From contig NC_010681.1 in NCBI RefSeq assembly GCF_000020125.1, positions 2,108,001 to 2,172,000 on the forward strand: a stretch of DNA of 64,000 nucleotides, read 5' to 3'. The notes beneath the pieces are model-generated. The model did not search any database. It saw nothing but the letters and a program-made list of their open reading frames with translations, and was not told where the DNA came from. Positions 55,079 to 64,000 of this stretch are shown here, in pieces; the stretch's first letter is position 1; each line of letters starts with the position of its first letter. The stretch comes from Paraburkholderia phytofirmans PsJN (GTDB lineage Bacteria; Pseudomonadota; Gammaproteobacteria; Burkholderiales; Burkholderiaceae). The position numbers and the translations under genes were made by a program.

Positions 55079-55858
55079 TTACTGAATCTTCGCGTTCTTG
55101 CGCAAACCTTCCTCGAACGCCTGCAGCTTTTCCTGCTGGATCTGTTGCACGATCTGCGGACGCACTTGCTCCAGCGGCGGCGGCGTGATGTTGCGCACGT
55201 CGTCGACACGGATGATGTGCCAGCCGAATTGCGTATGCACCGGCGTGTCGGTCATCTGGCCTTTCTGCAGATGCGTGGCCGCGTCCGCGAATTCAGGCAC
55301 GTAGGCCTTCGGGTCCGACCAGTCCAGATCGCCGCCGTTCTTGCCCGATCCCGGGTCTTTCGAGAATTGCTTGGCCAGATCTTCGAAGCTTGCGCCGGCC
55401 TTGATCTTCGCGATCAGGTCTTTGGCCTGCTGTTCGTTGTCCACGAGGATGTGGTGCAGGTGATATTCCTTGCCGCCCGCGTCCTTGATCAGCGCGTTGT
55501 AACGCGCGGTGACTTCGGCGTCGCTCGGCGTGTTGTTCTTCACGAAGTCTTCGATCAGCGCGCGCAGCACGACGGTTTGCTGAGCAACGGCGATTTGCGC
55601 CTTGATGTCCGGACGATTCGGCAGGCCGCGGCGCAGCGCTTCCTGCATCAGGATCTCGCGATTCACCAGTTCTTCGCGCACGGCGGTCTGCAGTTGCGGC
55701 GTATTTTGCTGGCCTTGATGAACCAGTTGGTCGATCAGCGCATCGGCGCGTGCTTTGGGAATCGGCGTGCCGTTCACGACGGCGATGTTCTGTGCGAATG
55801 CAGGTGCGGCTGCAAATGCAGCCAGCAATACCCAAAGACGGGTTTTCTTCAAGGTCAT
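55079..55858 (-). CDS. Periplasmic parvulin-type peptidyl-prolyl isomerase
   Basis: A 259-residue exported foldase. The signal peptide (about 1-22) ends AAPAFAQ. A SurA-N/PrsA-like helical part and a parvulin domain (about 130-225: EYHLHHILVDNEQQAKDL...GGDLDWSDPKAYVPEF...TQFGWHIIRVDDVR) follow. No membrane anchor other than the signal is visible, so it is a soluble periplasmic isomerase. It lies 11 bp downstream of bolA and probably forms an operon with bolA and yciB. Rotamase motif residues appear intact. Confidence 0.9.
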   Translation of the reverse strand: MTLKKTRLWVLLAAFAAAPAFAQNIAVVNGTPIPKARADALIDQLVHQGQQNTPQLQTAVREELVNREILMQEALRRGLPNRPDIKAQIAVAQQTVVLRALIEDFVKNNTPSDAEVTARYNALIKDAGGKEYHLHHILVDNEQQAKDLIAKIKAGASFEDLAKQFSKDPGSGKNGGDLDWSDPKAYVPEFADAATHLQKGQMTDTPVHTQFGWHIIRVDDVRNITPPPLEQVRPQIVQQIQQEKLQAFEEGLRKNAKIQ

Positions 55859-55869
55859 CGAAAATTTTC

Positions 55870-56190
55870 CTAGCGGGGCAACAAAGCGAATTCTTCGGGC
55901 GTATACGCCGTGATGGCAAGGGCGTGAATGCCGCGCTGCATGGCATCGGCCAGCGCATCATACACCATGCGATGCCGCGCCACGCGGGCCTTGCCGGCGA
56001 ATGCGGCAGCCACGATCGTGACACTGAAATGACCGCCGGCGGAGGCGCCGGCGTGACCGGCGTGCTGCGCGCTGTCGTCGGTGATCTGGATCGAAGCGAC
56101 CGGCGCCAGCGCGGCGGCAAGGCGCGACTCGATCAGCGCAGCGCGCTCGGCGGTGGTGGCGTGCATGAATACGTCGGCGTCGCTCGTCAT
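55870..56190 (-). CDS. BolA family protein
   Basis: A 106-residue BolA/IbaG-like protein. The class II KH-like fold is recognisable in HFSVTIVAAAFAGKARVARHRMVYDALADAM with the conserved His (RHRMVY) that helps bind a shared [2Fe-2S] cluster with a monothiol glutaredoxin. The C-terminus IHALAITAYTPEEF is typical. A His/Gly/Ala loop (about 43-54) is longer than in E. coli BolA. It starts one base after the yciB stop codon, so the two are coupled. Confidence 0.9.
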   Translation of the reverse strand: MTSDADVFMHATTAERAALIESRLAAALAPVASIQITDDSAQHAGHAGASAGGHFSVTIVAAAFAGKARVARHRMVYDALADAMQRGIHALAITAYTPEEFALLPR

Positions 56191-56191
56191 G

Positions 56192-56722
56192 TCATTCTTC
56201 CTTCATATACTTCGAGAGCCACAAACTCTGTCCGACGATAAACACCACCAGACAACCGGTGGCGCCGAACAGCTTGAAATTGACCCACTGGTCGGTCGTG
56301 TAGTTGTACGCGACGAACAGATTCACCAGCCCGAGCAGCACGAAAAAGATCGCCCAGACCACACTCAGCTTGCCCCAGATCGCGTGCGGCAGCGTGATCT
56401 GCTTGCCCATCATCGCTTCGATCAGGTTCTTGTTGAACGCCAGTTGCGAGACGATTAGCGCCACTGAAAACGCCCAGTACAGCACGGTCGGCTTCCACTT
56501 GATGAAGGTGTCGTTGTGCAGCACGAGCGTCGCGCCGCCGAACACGGTGACGACGCCGAGGCTCACCCACAGCATCGGATCGACCTTGCGGTGGCGGAAG
56601 GCCACCCACGCGATCTGCACCAGCGTGGCGACGATCGCCACTGCCGTCGCCGTGAAAATGCCCCAGATCTTGAAGGCGACGAAGAACAGGATGATCGGGA
56701 ACAGATCGAACAGGAATTTCAT
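56192..56722 (-). CDS. yciB: Septation protein A / inner-membrane protein YciB
   Basis: A 176-residue inner-membrane protein with about five transmembrane helices. The start [27 protein letters not shown] and the segments [40 protein letters not shown] and [11 protein letters not shown] are highly characteristic. It is implicated in cell division and envelope synthesis, although the exact function is unsettled. First gene of the yciB-bolA-parvulin set. The ATG at 56722 gives the family start; longer starts are unnecessary. Confidence 0.93.
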   Translation of the reverse strand: MKFLFDLFPIILFFVAFKIWGIFTATAVAIVATLVQIAWVAFRHRKVDPMLWVSLGVVTVFGGATLVLHNDTFIKWKPTVLYWAFSVALIVSQLAFNKNLIEAMMGKQITLPHAIWGKLSVVWAIFFVLLGLVNLFVAYNYTTDQWVNFKLFGATGCLVVFIVGQSLWLSKYMKEE

Positions 56723-56733
56723 TATCTGGTCGG

Positions 56734-56757
56734 GAGTCGGAGAAAGAGTCGGAGAAA
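56734..56757. repeat. 12-bp tandem duplication upstream of yciB
   Basis: GAGTCGGAGAAA occurs twice in direct succession, with a third partial match (GGTCGGG) after it. It lies 12-35 bp from the yciB start, that is, in its leader or ribosome-binding region on the minus strand. Confidence 0.7.
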
Positions 56758-56885
56758 GGTCGGGAAATGGGGGCGCGGTGCGAAGCAGGTGAAACGGTTC
56801 GCAAGCTGGATGAAGGGTGTCGCGGCCGGCGCGCGTCTGAATGGACGCAGACGCCGGCCGGCAACGCGCCGGACTCCGCGCTGCG

Positions 56886-57308
56886 TTACTTGGGCTCGAA
56901 TTGTAACGCAGCTGAATTGATGCAGTACCGCAGGCCGGTCGGCGCGGGTCCGTCTTCGAATACGTGGCCCAGATGCGCGCCGCAGTTCTTGCATTCCACC
57001 TCGATGCGCAGCATGCCGTGCGAGCGGTCGGTTTTCTCCTTGATCACTTCGCCGTCGATCGGCTTGAAGTAGCTCGGCCAGCCGCAACCGGCGTCGAACT
57101 TGGTGTCCGATTCGAACAGCGGCGTGCCGCAACAGACGCAGTCATAGATGCCGCGATCCCAGTGGTCGTGGTAGCGGCCCGTGAACGGGCGCTCGGTGGC
57201 GGCGTGGCGCGTCACCTGATATTCGATGTCGGAAAGTTGCTTGCGCCACTCGGCATCGTCTTTCTGCACGGCGGGGGCGTCGGTCTTGAGTTCGTCGGGT
57301 TTGTTCAT
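56886..57308 (-). CDS. msrB: Peptide-methionine (R)-S-oxide reductase MsrB
   Basis: A 140-residue repair enzyme that reduces methionine-R-sulfoxide in proteins. Zinc-binding CxxC pairs are in [11 protein letters not shown] and [12 protein letters not shown]. The catalytic Cys is in [11 protein letters not shown]. The [10 protein letters not shown] and [14 protein letters not shown] motifs complete the family pattern. There is no signal peptide, so the enzyme is cytoplasmic. It lies 163 bp upstream of yciB on the same strand. Confidence 0.95.
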   Translation of the reverse strand: MNKPDELKTDAPAVQKDDAEWRKQLSDIEYQVTRHAATERPFTGRYHDHWDRGIYDCVCCGTPLFESDTKFDAGCGWPSYFKPIDGEVIKEKTDRSHGMLRIEVECKNCGAHLGHVFEDGPAPTGLRYCINSAALQFEPK

Positions 57309-57363
57309 GGTCGGTTCCTGTCTCGGGCTTGTTTTGGGGGCGGCTGGACGGTCAGGCGGGTTC

Positions 57364-57405
57364 GGCTCACTACGGGCTCACTACGGGCTCACCACGGCTC
57401 ACTAC
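57364..57405. repeat. Four-unit tandem repeat between msrB and selO
   Basis: GGCTCACTACG occurs twice (11 bp each), then GGCTCACCAC and GGCTCACTAC (10 bp each). The array sits 34 bp from the selO stop codon, between two minus-strand genes. It looks like recent slippage. Confidence 0.8.
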
Positions 57406-57438
57406 AGCACTACGCGCAAGCAGAAGCCGCTCGGCGCG

Positions 57439-58995
57439 TCACGACGAGCAGCTCACTTCCAGCGAGCTCGCCCAGTCCGGCGGCAGCCCGGCATACGCTT
57501 CGTGCTCGGGCTGTTCGTCGAACGGACGGCGCAGGATGGCCGCCAGTCGTTCCACTTCGGAGAAATCCTTCTCTTTCGCGCGGCGGATCGCCGTTTCCGC
57601 CAGATGATTGCGAAGTACGAATTTGGGGTTCACACGGTTCATTGCAATGGCGCGCGCGGCGTCGTCGCGTGTTTCTTCGGACAGCCGCGCGCGGTAGTCG
57701 TTCACCCAGGCGTCGAAGGCGGCGCGGTCGAGAAACAGATCGCGCACTGGCGCGTCGCCGCTTGCGTCGTGCTTCGACACGCGCGCCAGATTTCGGAAGG
57801 TCAGCGTGAAATCCGCACGATTGGCGTGCATCACCTCGAATAGGCGATTGACCAGACCATCGTCACCCTCGCGTTCAATTTCGAGGCCGAGCTTGGCGCG
57901 CATGCGCCGTTCCAGCGCCGGCGCAAAGCGATTCTTGAAACCGCCGAGCACACGTTGCGCGTCTTCGATCGCCTTGTCGCCGCGCACGCTTTCCTCGTGT
58001 TTTTCGCCTAGCAGCGGCAATAGCCCTTGCGCGAGACAGAACAGGTTCCAGTAGGCGATCTGCGGCTGCATCTTGTACGCGTAACGGCCCTGCGAATCGG
58101 AGTGATTGCAGATGTAGCCGGCGTCGAAGCCGTCCATGAAACCGAACGGACCGTAATCGATGGTGAGGCCGACGATCGACATATTGTCGGTGTTCATCAC
58201 GCCGTGGCAGAAGCCGACCGCCTGCCAGTCGACCATCAGGTCAGCGGTCGAGATGACCGCTTCATTGAGCAGCGCGAGATACGGATCGTCGGCTTCGCGG
58301 CAATGCGGATAGAAGCGCTCGATCACATGATCGGCGAGCGCGCGCAGCGCGTCGGTGCGATCGTTCGAATAGAAGTGCTCGAAGTGGCCGAAGCGCACGA
58401 AGCTCGGCGCCACGCGTGTGACTACGGCGGCTGTTTCGACGGTCTCGCGCCGCACCGGCTGATCGGAGCCGATCACGCACAGCGCGCGCGTGGTCGGAAT
58501 GCCGAGGTGATGCATCGCCTCCGAACACAGATACTCGCGGATCGACGAACGCAACACCGCGCGGCCGTCGCCCATGCGCGAATAGGGCGTGCGCCCCGCG
58601 CCTTTGAGCTGCAACTCGAAGCGCTGGCCATTATGTTCGACTTCGCCGAGACCGAGCGCGCGGCCGTCGCCGAGCTGGCCGGCCCACACGCCGAACTGGT
58701 GCCCGGAATAGACCGACGCATAAGGCAGCGCCTCGGCCGGCCACTCGCGCGTGAGGTTGCCGGAGAACAGTTCGGCAAAGCCCGGATCATTCTCGAGGCC
58801 CGGCTCTAAACCGAGCAGCGCGGCGGTTTCGGCGGAGAACCCGACGAGGTACGGCGCACTGAGCGGCGCCGCCGGCAGACGCGTCAGAAACACGCTGCCG
58901 AGCCGTGCGAACGCGCTCTCGTGCAACGTGGTGAGCGCATCGGAAAGGGCCGACAAAGGCCCGGATAACCCTGCAATGCTTGGGGAAAACGACAT
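57439..58995 (-). CDS. selO: Protein adenylyltransferase SelO (YdiU)
   Basis: A 518-residue pseudokinase-fold enzyme that transfers AMP to Ser, Thr or Tyr of target proteins. The family pattern is clear: [81 protein letters not shown]. The C-terminus ends SCSS; the cysteine takes the place of selenocysteine found near the C-terminus of many eukaryotic SelO proteins. The ATG at 58995 ([12 protein letters not shown]) follows AGAGG. An in-frame extension to 59277 runs into the opposing gene and is rejected. Confidence 0.94.
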
Positions 58996-59188
58996 GTTGA
59001 GCGCCTCTGGATTAACCGATATTGTAAGTCCGCGCCCGCGGAGCTGCTGGCCGGCCATACGTACGTCTGTCCCGTACCGATCCTGTCCAGATCTTGCCGG
59101 CCGTGCGCTTTTCGCCGAAGGCGCGACGAGGCGCGCCCCCCGAGCTGCAAAACCAATTGAAACGATCGAGCCGAGGAGACCACTCTTT

Positions 59189-60874
<1,686 letters not shown>

Positions 60875-60951
60875 AAATAAAAAAACGAGAATTGAACGAG
60901 CGTGCTTTTTTGTGTATTCTGCCTGCTGACCCCGGAAAAAACAGACAATCG

Positions 60952-60970
60952 GTCGGATCGTCGATCCGAC
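60952..60970. promoter_or_regulatory. Perfect inverted repeat upstream of the FadB-like gene
   Basis: GTCGGATC-gtc-GATCCGAC, 8-bp arms with a 3-bp spacer, 65 bp before the start of the FadB-like gene. A second inverted repeat (GGGCGGC-8-GCCGCCC, 60985-61005) follows. Neither has a T-run. The first looks like a repressor operator; the regulator is unknown. Confidence 0.4.
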
Positions 60971-61034
60971 TCGATGAACCGGATGGGCGGCATCTGTTGC
61001 CGCCCTCACGCATGGATCGCATGGAGGCAGGCAG

Positions 61035-63119
61035 ATGGCAGTGGACTACACAACTCATGACGGCGTGGCCGTCATCACGCTGAACAATCCTCCCGTGAAT
61101 GGCCTCGGCCTGTCGACGCGAGCGGGTATCGTCGAAGGGGTCGAGCGCGCGCAGAACGATCCGGCCATCAAGGCCATCGTGCTGACCGGCGCAGGCAAGG
61201 CCTTCTCGGGCGGCGCCGATATCACCGAATTCAATACGCCGAAAGCGGGCCAGGAGCCGACGCTCGCCACCGTCATCAAGATCGTGGAAGGCAGCGCGAA
61301 GCCGGTAATCGCGGCGATTCACAGCGTCGCGATGGGCGGCGGCCTGGAGTTGGCGCTCGGCGCGCATTACCGTATTGCCGCACCCGGCGCGCAGATCGCG
61401 CTGCCGGAAGTGAAGCTCGGCATTCTGCCGGGCGCGGGTGGCACGCAGCGTCTGCCGCGCGCCATTGGTCTCGAAGCGGCGCTCAACATGATCGTCTCCG
61501 GTGCGCCCGTCATGTCGGAGAAGCTCGCTGATTCCGGCCTGTTCGACGAACTCGCCCAGGGCGATCTTGCCGAAGCAGCGCTGGCGTTTGCCCGCAAGGT
61601 CAGCGCGAAGGAAGGCCCGCATCCGAAGGTGCGCGACCGCAAGATCGAGCATCCGAACGCTGCCGGCTTCATCCAGTTCGCACGGAACACCGTTGCCACG
61701 ATGGCGAAGAATTTCCCCGCGCCGCTGAAATGTATCGACGCGGTGGAAGCGGGCGTGCAGAAGGGTTTCGACAAAGGCCTCGCCTTCGAGCGCGAATGCT
61801 TCATGGCGCTCGTGCAGACGCCGGAAAGCCACGCGCTGCGTCACGCGTTCTTCGGCGAACGTGCGGCGAGCAAGATTCCCGACGTGCCGTCCGACACGCC
61901 GGTGCGCGACATCGGCCAGGTGGCCGTGATCGGCGCGGGCACGATGGGCGGTGGCATCGCGATGAATTTCATCAACGCCGGCATTCCGGTCACGCTGCTG
62001 GAAACGAAACAGGAGGCGCTCGACCGCGGCCTCGCCACGATTCGCAAGAACTACGAAGCGACCGTCAAGAAGGGCAAGCTCAAGCCGGAAGTGCTCGGGC
62101 AGCGCATGGCGCTAATCACGCCCACGCTTTCCTACGACGACCTGAAAAACGCCGACCTGATCGTCGAAGCGGTGTTCGAAGAACTTGGCGTGAAAGAGCA
62201 GGCGTTCAAGCGTCTGGACGAAGTGGCGAAGCAAGGCGCGATCCTCGCCTCGAACACCTCGACGCTCGACGTCGACAAGATCGCCGCTTTCACGAAGCGT
62301 CCGCAGGACGTGGTCGGCATGCACTTCTTCAGCCCGGCCAATGTGATGAAGCTGCTCGAAGTGGTGCGCGGCAAGGAGACGGCGAAAGACGTGCTCGCCA
62401 CCGTCATGAACCTGGCGAAAAAGATCAAAAAGACCGCCGTGGTTTCGGGCGTGTGCGATGGTTTTATCGGCAACCGGATGGTCGAGCAGTACATCCGCCA
62501 GGCGCTCTTCATGCTCGAAGAAGGCGCGCTGCCCGCGCAGGTCGACAAAGCAATCGAGAAGTTCGGCTTCGCGATGGGTCCGTTCCGCATGAGCGACCTG
62601 GCCGGCAATGACATCGGCTGGGCGATCCGCAAGCGCCGTTATCTGGAACATCCCGACATGCATTACTCGAAGATCGCCGATCGTCTTTGCGAGACGGGGC
62701 GCTTCGGCCAGAAGACGGGCGGCGGCTGGTACGACTACAAGGCGGGCGACCGTACCGCGTATCCGTCGAAAGTGGTCGACGACATGATCGTCGCGTTCTC
62801 GAAGGAAACCGACACCGAGCGCCGTAAGATCAGCGACGAGGAAATCGTCGAGCGGCTCGTGTTCGCGCTCGTGAACGAAGGCGCGAAGATTCTCGAAGAA
62901 GGCATTGCGTCGAAGGCGTCGGACATCGACATGGTCTATCTGACCGGCTACGGTTTCCCGCTGTATCGCGGCGGCCCGATGCTGTACGCCGACACGGTCG
63001 GCCTCTACAACGTCGAGCGCGCGATTCGCCGCTATGCGGCGCGGCCGAACGGCGATGCGTGGCAACTGGCGCCGAGCATCGCGGAACTGGCGGCGAAGAA
63101 CCGCGGGTTCAACGGCTGA
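61035..63119 (+). CDS. Bifunctional enoyl-CoA hydratase/3-hydroxyacyl-CoA dehydrogenase
   Basis: A 694-residue FadB/FadJ-type beta-oxidation enzyme. The N-terminal crotonase domain (1-190) has GAGKAFSGGADITEF and AMGGGLELALGAHYRIA. A linker follows, then the 3-hydroxyacyl-CoA dehydrogenase domain with the NAD motif VIGAGTMGGGIAMNFINAGI from residue 298 and HFFSPANVMKLLEVVRG with the catalytic His. The C-terminal repeat ends GYGFPLYRGGPMLYAD. It catalyses hydration and then NAD-dependent oxidation. The thiolase follows 88 bp downstream, completing the cycle. Confidence 0.94.
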   Translation: MAVDYTTHDGVAVITLNNPPVNGLGLSTRAGIVEGVERAQNDPAIKAIVLTGAGKAFSGGADITEFNTPKAGQEPTLATVIKIVEGSAKPVIAAIHSVAMGGGLELALGAHYRIAAPGAQIALPEVKLGILPGAGGTQRLPRAIGLEAALNMIVSGAPVMSEKLADSGLFDELAQGDLAEAALAFARKVSAKEGPHPKVRDRKIEHPNAAGFIQFARNTVATMAKNFPAPLKCIDAVEAGVQKGFDKGLAFERECFMALVQTPESHALRHAFFGERAASKIPDVPSDTPVRDIGQVAVIGAGTMGGGIAMNFINAGIPVTLLETKQEALDRGLATIRKNYEATVKKGKLKPEVLGQRMALITPTLSYDDLKNADLIVEAVFEELGVKEQAFKRLDEVAKQGAILASNTSTLDVDKIAAFTKRPQDVVGMHFFSPANVMKLLEVVRGKETAKDVLATVMNLAKKIKKTAVVSGVCDGFIGNRMVEQYIRQALFMLEEGALPAQVDKAIEKFGFAMGPFRMSDLAGNDIGWAIRKRRYLEHPDMHYSKIADRLCETGRFGQKTGGGWYDYKAGDRTAYPSKVVDDMIVAFSKETDTERRKISDEEIVERLVFALVNEGAKILEEGIASKASDIDMVYLTGYGFPLYRGGPMLYADTVGLYNVERAIRRYAARPNGDAWQLAPSIAELAAKNRGFNG

Positions 63120-63207
63120 ACTACAGCGCGAGTGAATTGACTGAGGTGGCGCTGTGCGGCGAATCGCCCGCGCGTCATCATCGACATCTGGAAGTAGGAG
63201 AGCATGC

Positions 63208-64000
63208 ATGACTGACGCCGTAATCGTATCCACCGCCCGTACGGGCCTCGCCAAATCATGGCGCGGCGGTTTCAACATGACGCACGGCGCGACGCTCGGC
63301 GGCCATGTGACGCAGGCCGCCGTCGAGCGCGCGAAGCTCGACCCGGCGCGTGTCGAAGACGTGATCATGGGCTGCGCCAATCCGGAAGGCGCGACGGGCA
63401 TGAACATCGCGCGGCAGATCGCGCTGCGCGCCGGTTTGCCGGTCAGCGTGCCGGGCATGACGGTGAACCGTTTCTGTTCATCGGGATTGCAAACTATCGC
63501 GCTGGCCGCGCAACGCGTGATCGCCGGTGAAGGCGACGTGTTCGTGGCCGGTGGCGTGGAATCCATCTCGTGCGTGCAGAACGAGATGAACCACCACATG
63601 CTGACCGAAGGCTGGCTCAGCCAGAACAAGCCGGAAATCTACTGGTCGATGCTGCAGACCGCGGAGAACGTCGCGAAACGTTATTCGATCTCGAAAGAGC
63701 GCCAGGACGAATACGGCGCGCGTTCGCAACAGCGCGCCGCGGCCGCGCTCGAAGCCGGCAAGTTCAAGGACGAGATCGTGCCGTTGACGGTGCTCGCCGG
63801 CGTCGCTGACAAAGCGAGCGGGCGTCTCTTCACGAAAGAAGTGACCGTCAGCGGCGATGAAGGCATTCGCGCCGACACCACGCTCGAAGGCGTCTCGAAG
63901 ATTCGCACCGCGCTGCCGGGCGGCGTCATCACCGCTGGCAATGCAAGCCAGTTCTCGGATGGCGCGTCGGCTTGCGTGGTGATGAACGCGAAGGTGGCGG
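63208..64000 (+). CDS. Acetyl-CoA C-acyltransferase (thiolase), cut by window end
   Basis: The first 264 codons of a thiolase; the gene continues past the right edge. The start MTDAVIVSTARTGLAKSWRGG is chosen at the ATG at 63208, because the ATG at 63204 leads to a stop after three codons. The nucleophilic Cys90 lies in NRFCSSGLQTIA, and the GGVESIS motif follows. It would cleave 3-ketoacyl-CoA to acetyl-CoA and a shortened acyl-CoA. The catalytic His and second Cys lie beyond the window. A GGAG ribosome-binding site is 8 bp or so upstream. Confidence 0.92.
   Translation, partial: MTDAVIVSTARTGLAKSWRGGFNMTHGATLGGHVTQAAVERAKLDPARVEDVIMGCANPEGATGMNIARQIALRAGLPVSVPGMTVNRFCSSGLQTIALAAQRVIAGEGDVFVAGGVESISCVQNEMNHHMLTEGWLSQNKPEIYWSMLQTAENVAKRYSISKERQDEYGARSQQRAAAALEAGKFKDEIVPLTVLAGVADKASGRLFTKEVTVSGDEGIRADTTLEGVSKIRTALPGGVITAGNASQFSDGASACVVMNAKVA

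Noticed and set aside
57439..57450. Selenocysteine in SelO
   Set aside because: The C-terminal codon is TGC (Cys) in SCSS and the frame ends at a normal stop; no sign of recoding.

Overview
The window is a high-GC proteobacterial chromosome segment. Gene content, protein sequences and gene order (ispD-ispF; tig-clpP-clpX-lon-hupB-tRNA-Val-tRNA-Asp-ppiD; purL; bolA-yciB-msrB) point to Burkholderiaceae, most likely Paraburkholderia. That assignment is inference from recognised families; no database was searched. Most of the window is core chromosome, with a few accessory-looking blocks.

Layout. 1-9.5 kb: start of mfd (minus), ispD-ispF (MEP isoprenoid pathway), an AhpC-type peroxiredoxin, envZ/ompR with a candidate OmpR box, a small exported protein, a secreted DUF1800/DUF1501 pair, and a squalene-synthase-fold protein that lacks the first Asp-rich motif. 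9.5-14.2 kb: tRNA-Leu, an AllA-like protein, a TetR/metallo-beta-lactamase-fold divergent pair with a clear palindromic operator, and a LysR/SDR divergent pair. 14.3-23.8 kb: a tightly coupled nine-gene minus-strand operon. It encodes a Pot-type ABC importer, three proteins resembling the subunits of opine oxidase, D-hydroxyproline dehydrogenase or HcnABC, a further DAO-family flavoprotein and RidA. A divergent OccR-like LysR regulator faces it. This is the best candidate for an undescribed catabolic system.

23.9-31.9 kb: carboxylesterase, a small unknown protein, the coupled DUF2339/DUF3999 membrane pair, MarR and glycerate kinase. 32.4-41.7 kb: the proteostasis block tig, clpP, clpX, lon, then hupB, two tRNAs and ppiD. 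clpP and lon carry matching sigma32-like promoters. 41.7-48.6 kb: lipoprotein, divergent tesA/ybbA, pgi, NAD(P)HX repair enzyme and a DadA-like dehydrogenase. 48.6-55.1 kb: purL, with seven 11-bp repeats just upstream of its -10 box, then a hipBA toxin-antitoxin locus with four operators spaced 50-51 bp apart. 55.1-59 kb: parvulin isomerase, bolA, yciB, msrB and selO. 59.2-64 kb: acyl-CoA synthetase, FadB-type bifunctional enzyme and a thiolase cut by the window edge, a fatty-acid beta-oxidation set.

Most overlapping long open frames on the opposite strand of purL, lon, tig and others are GC-driven shadows and are not annotated.
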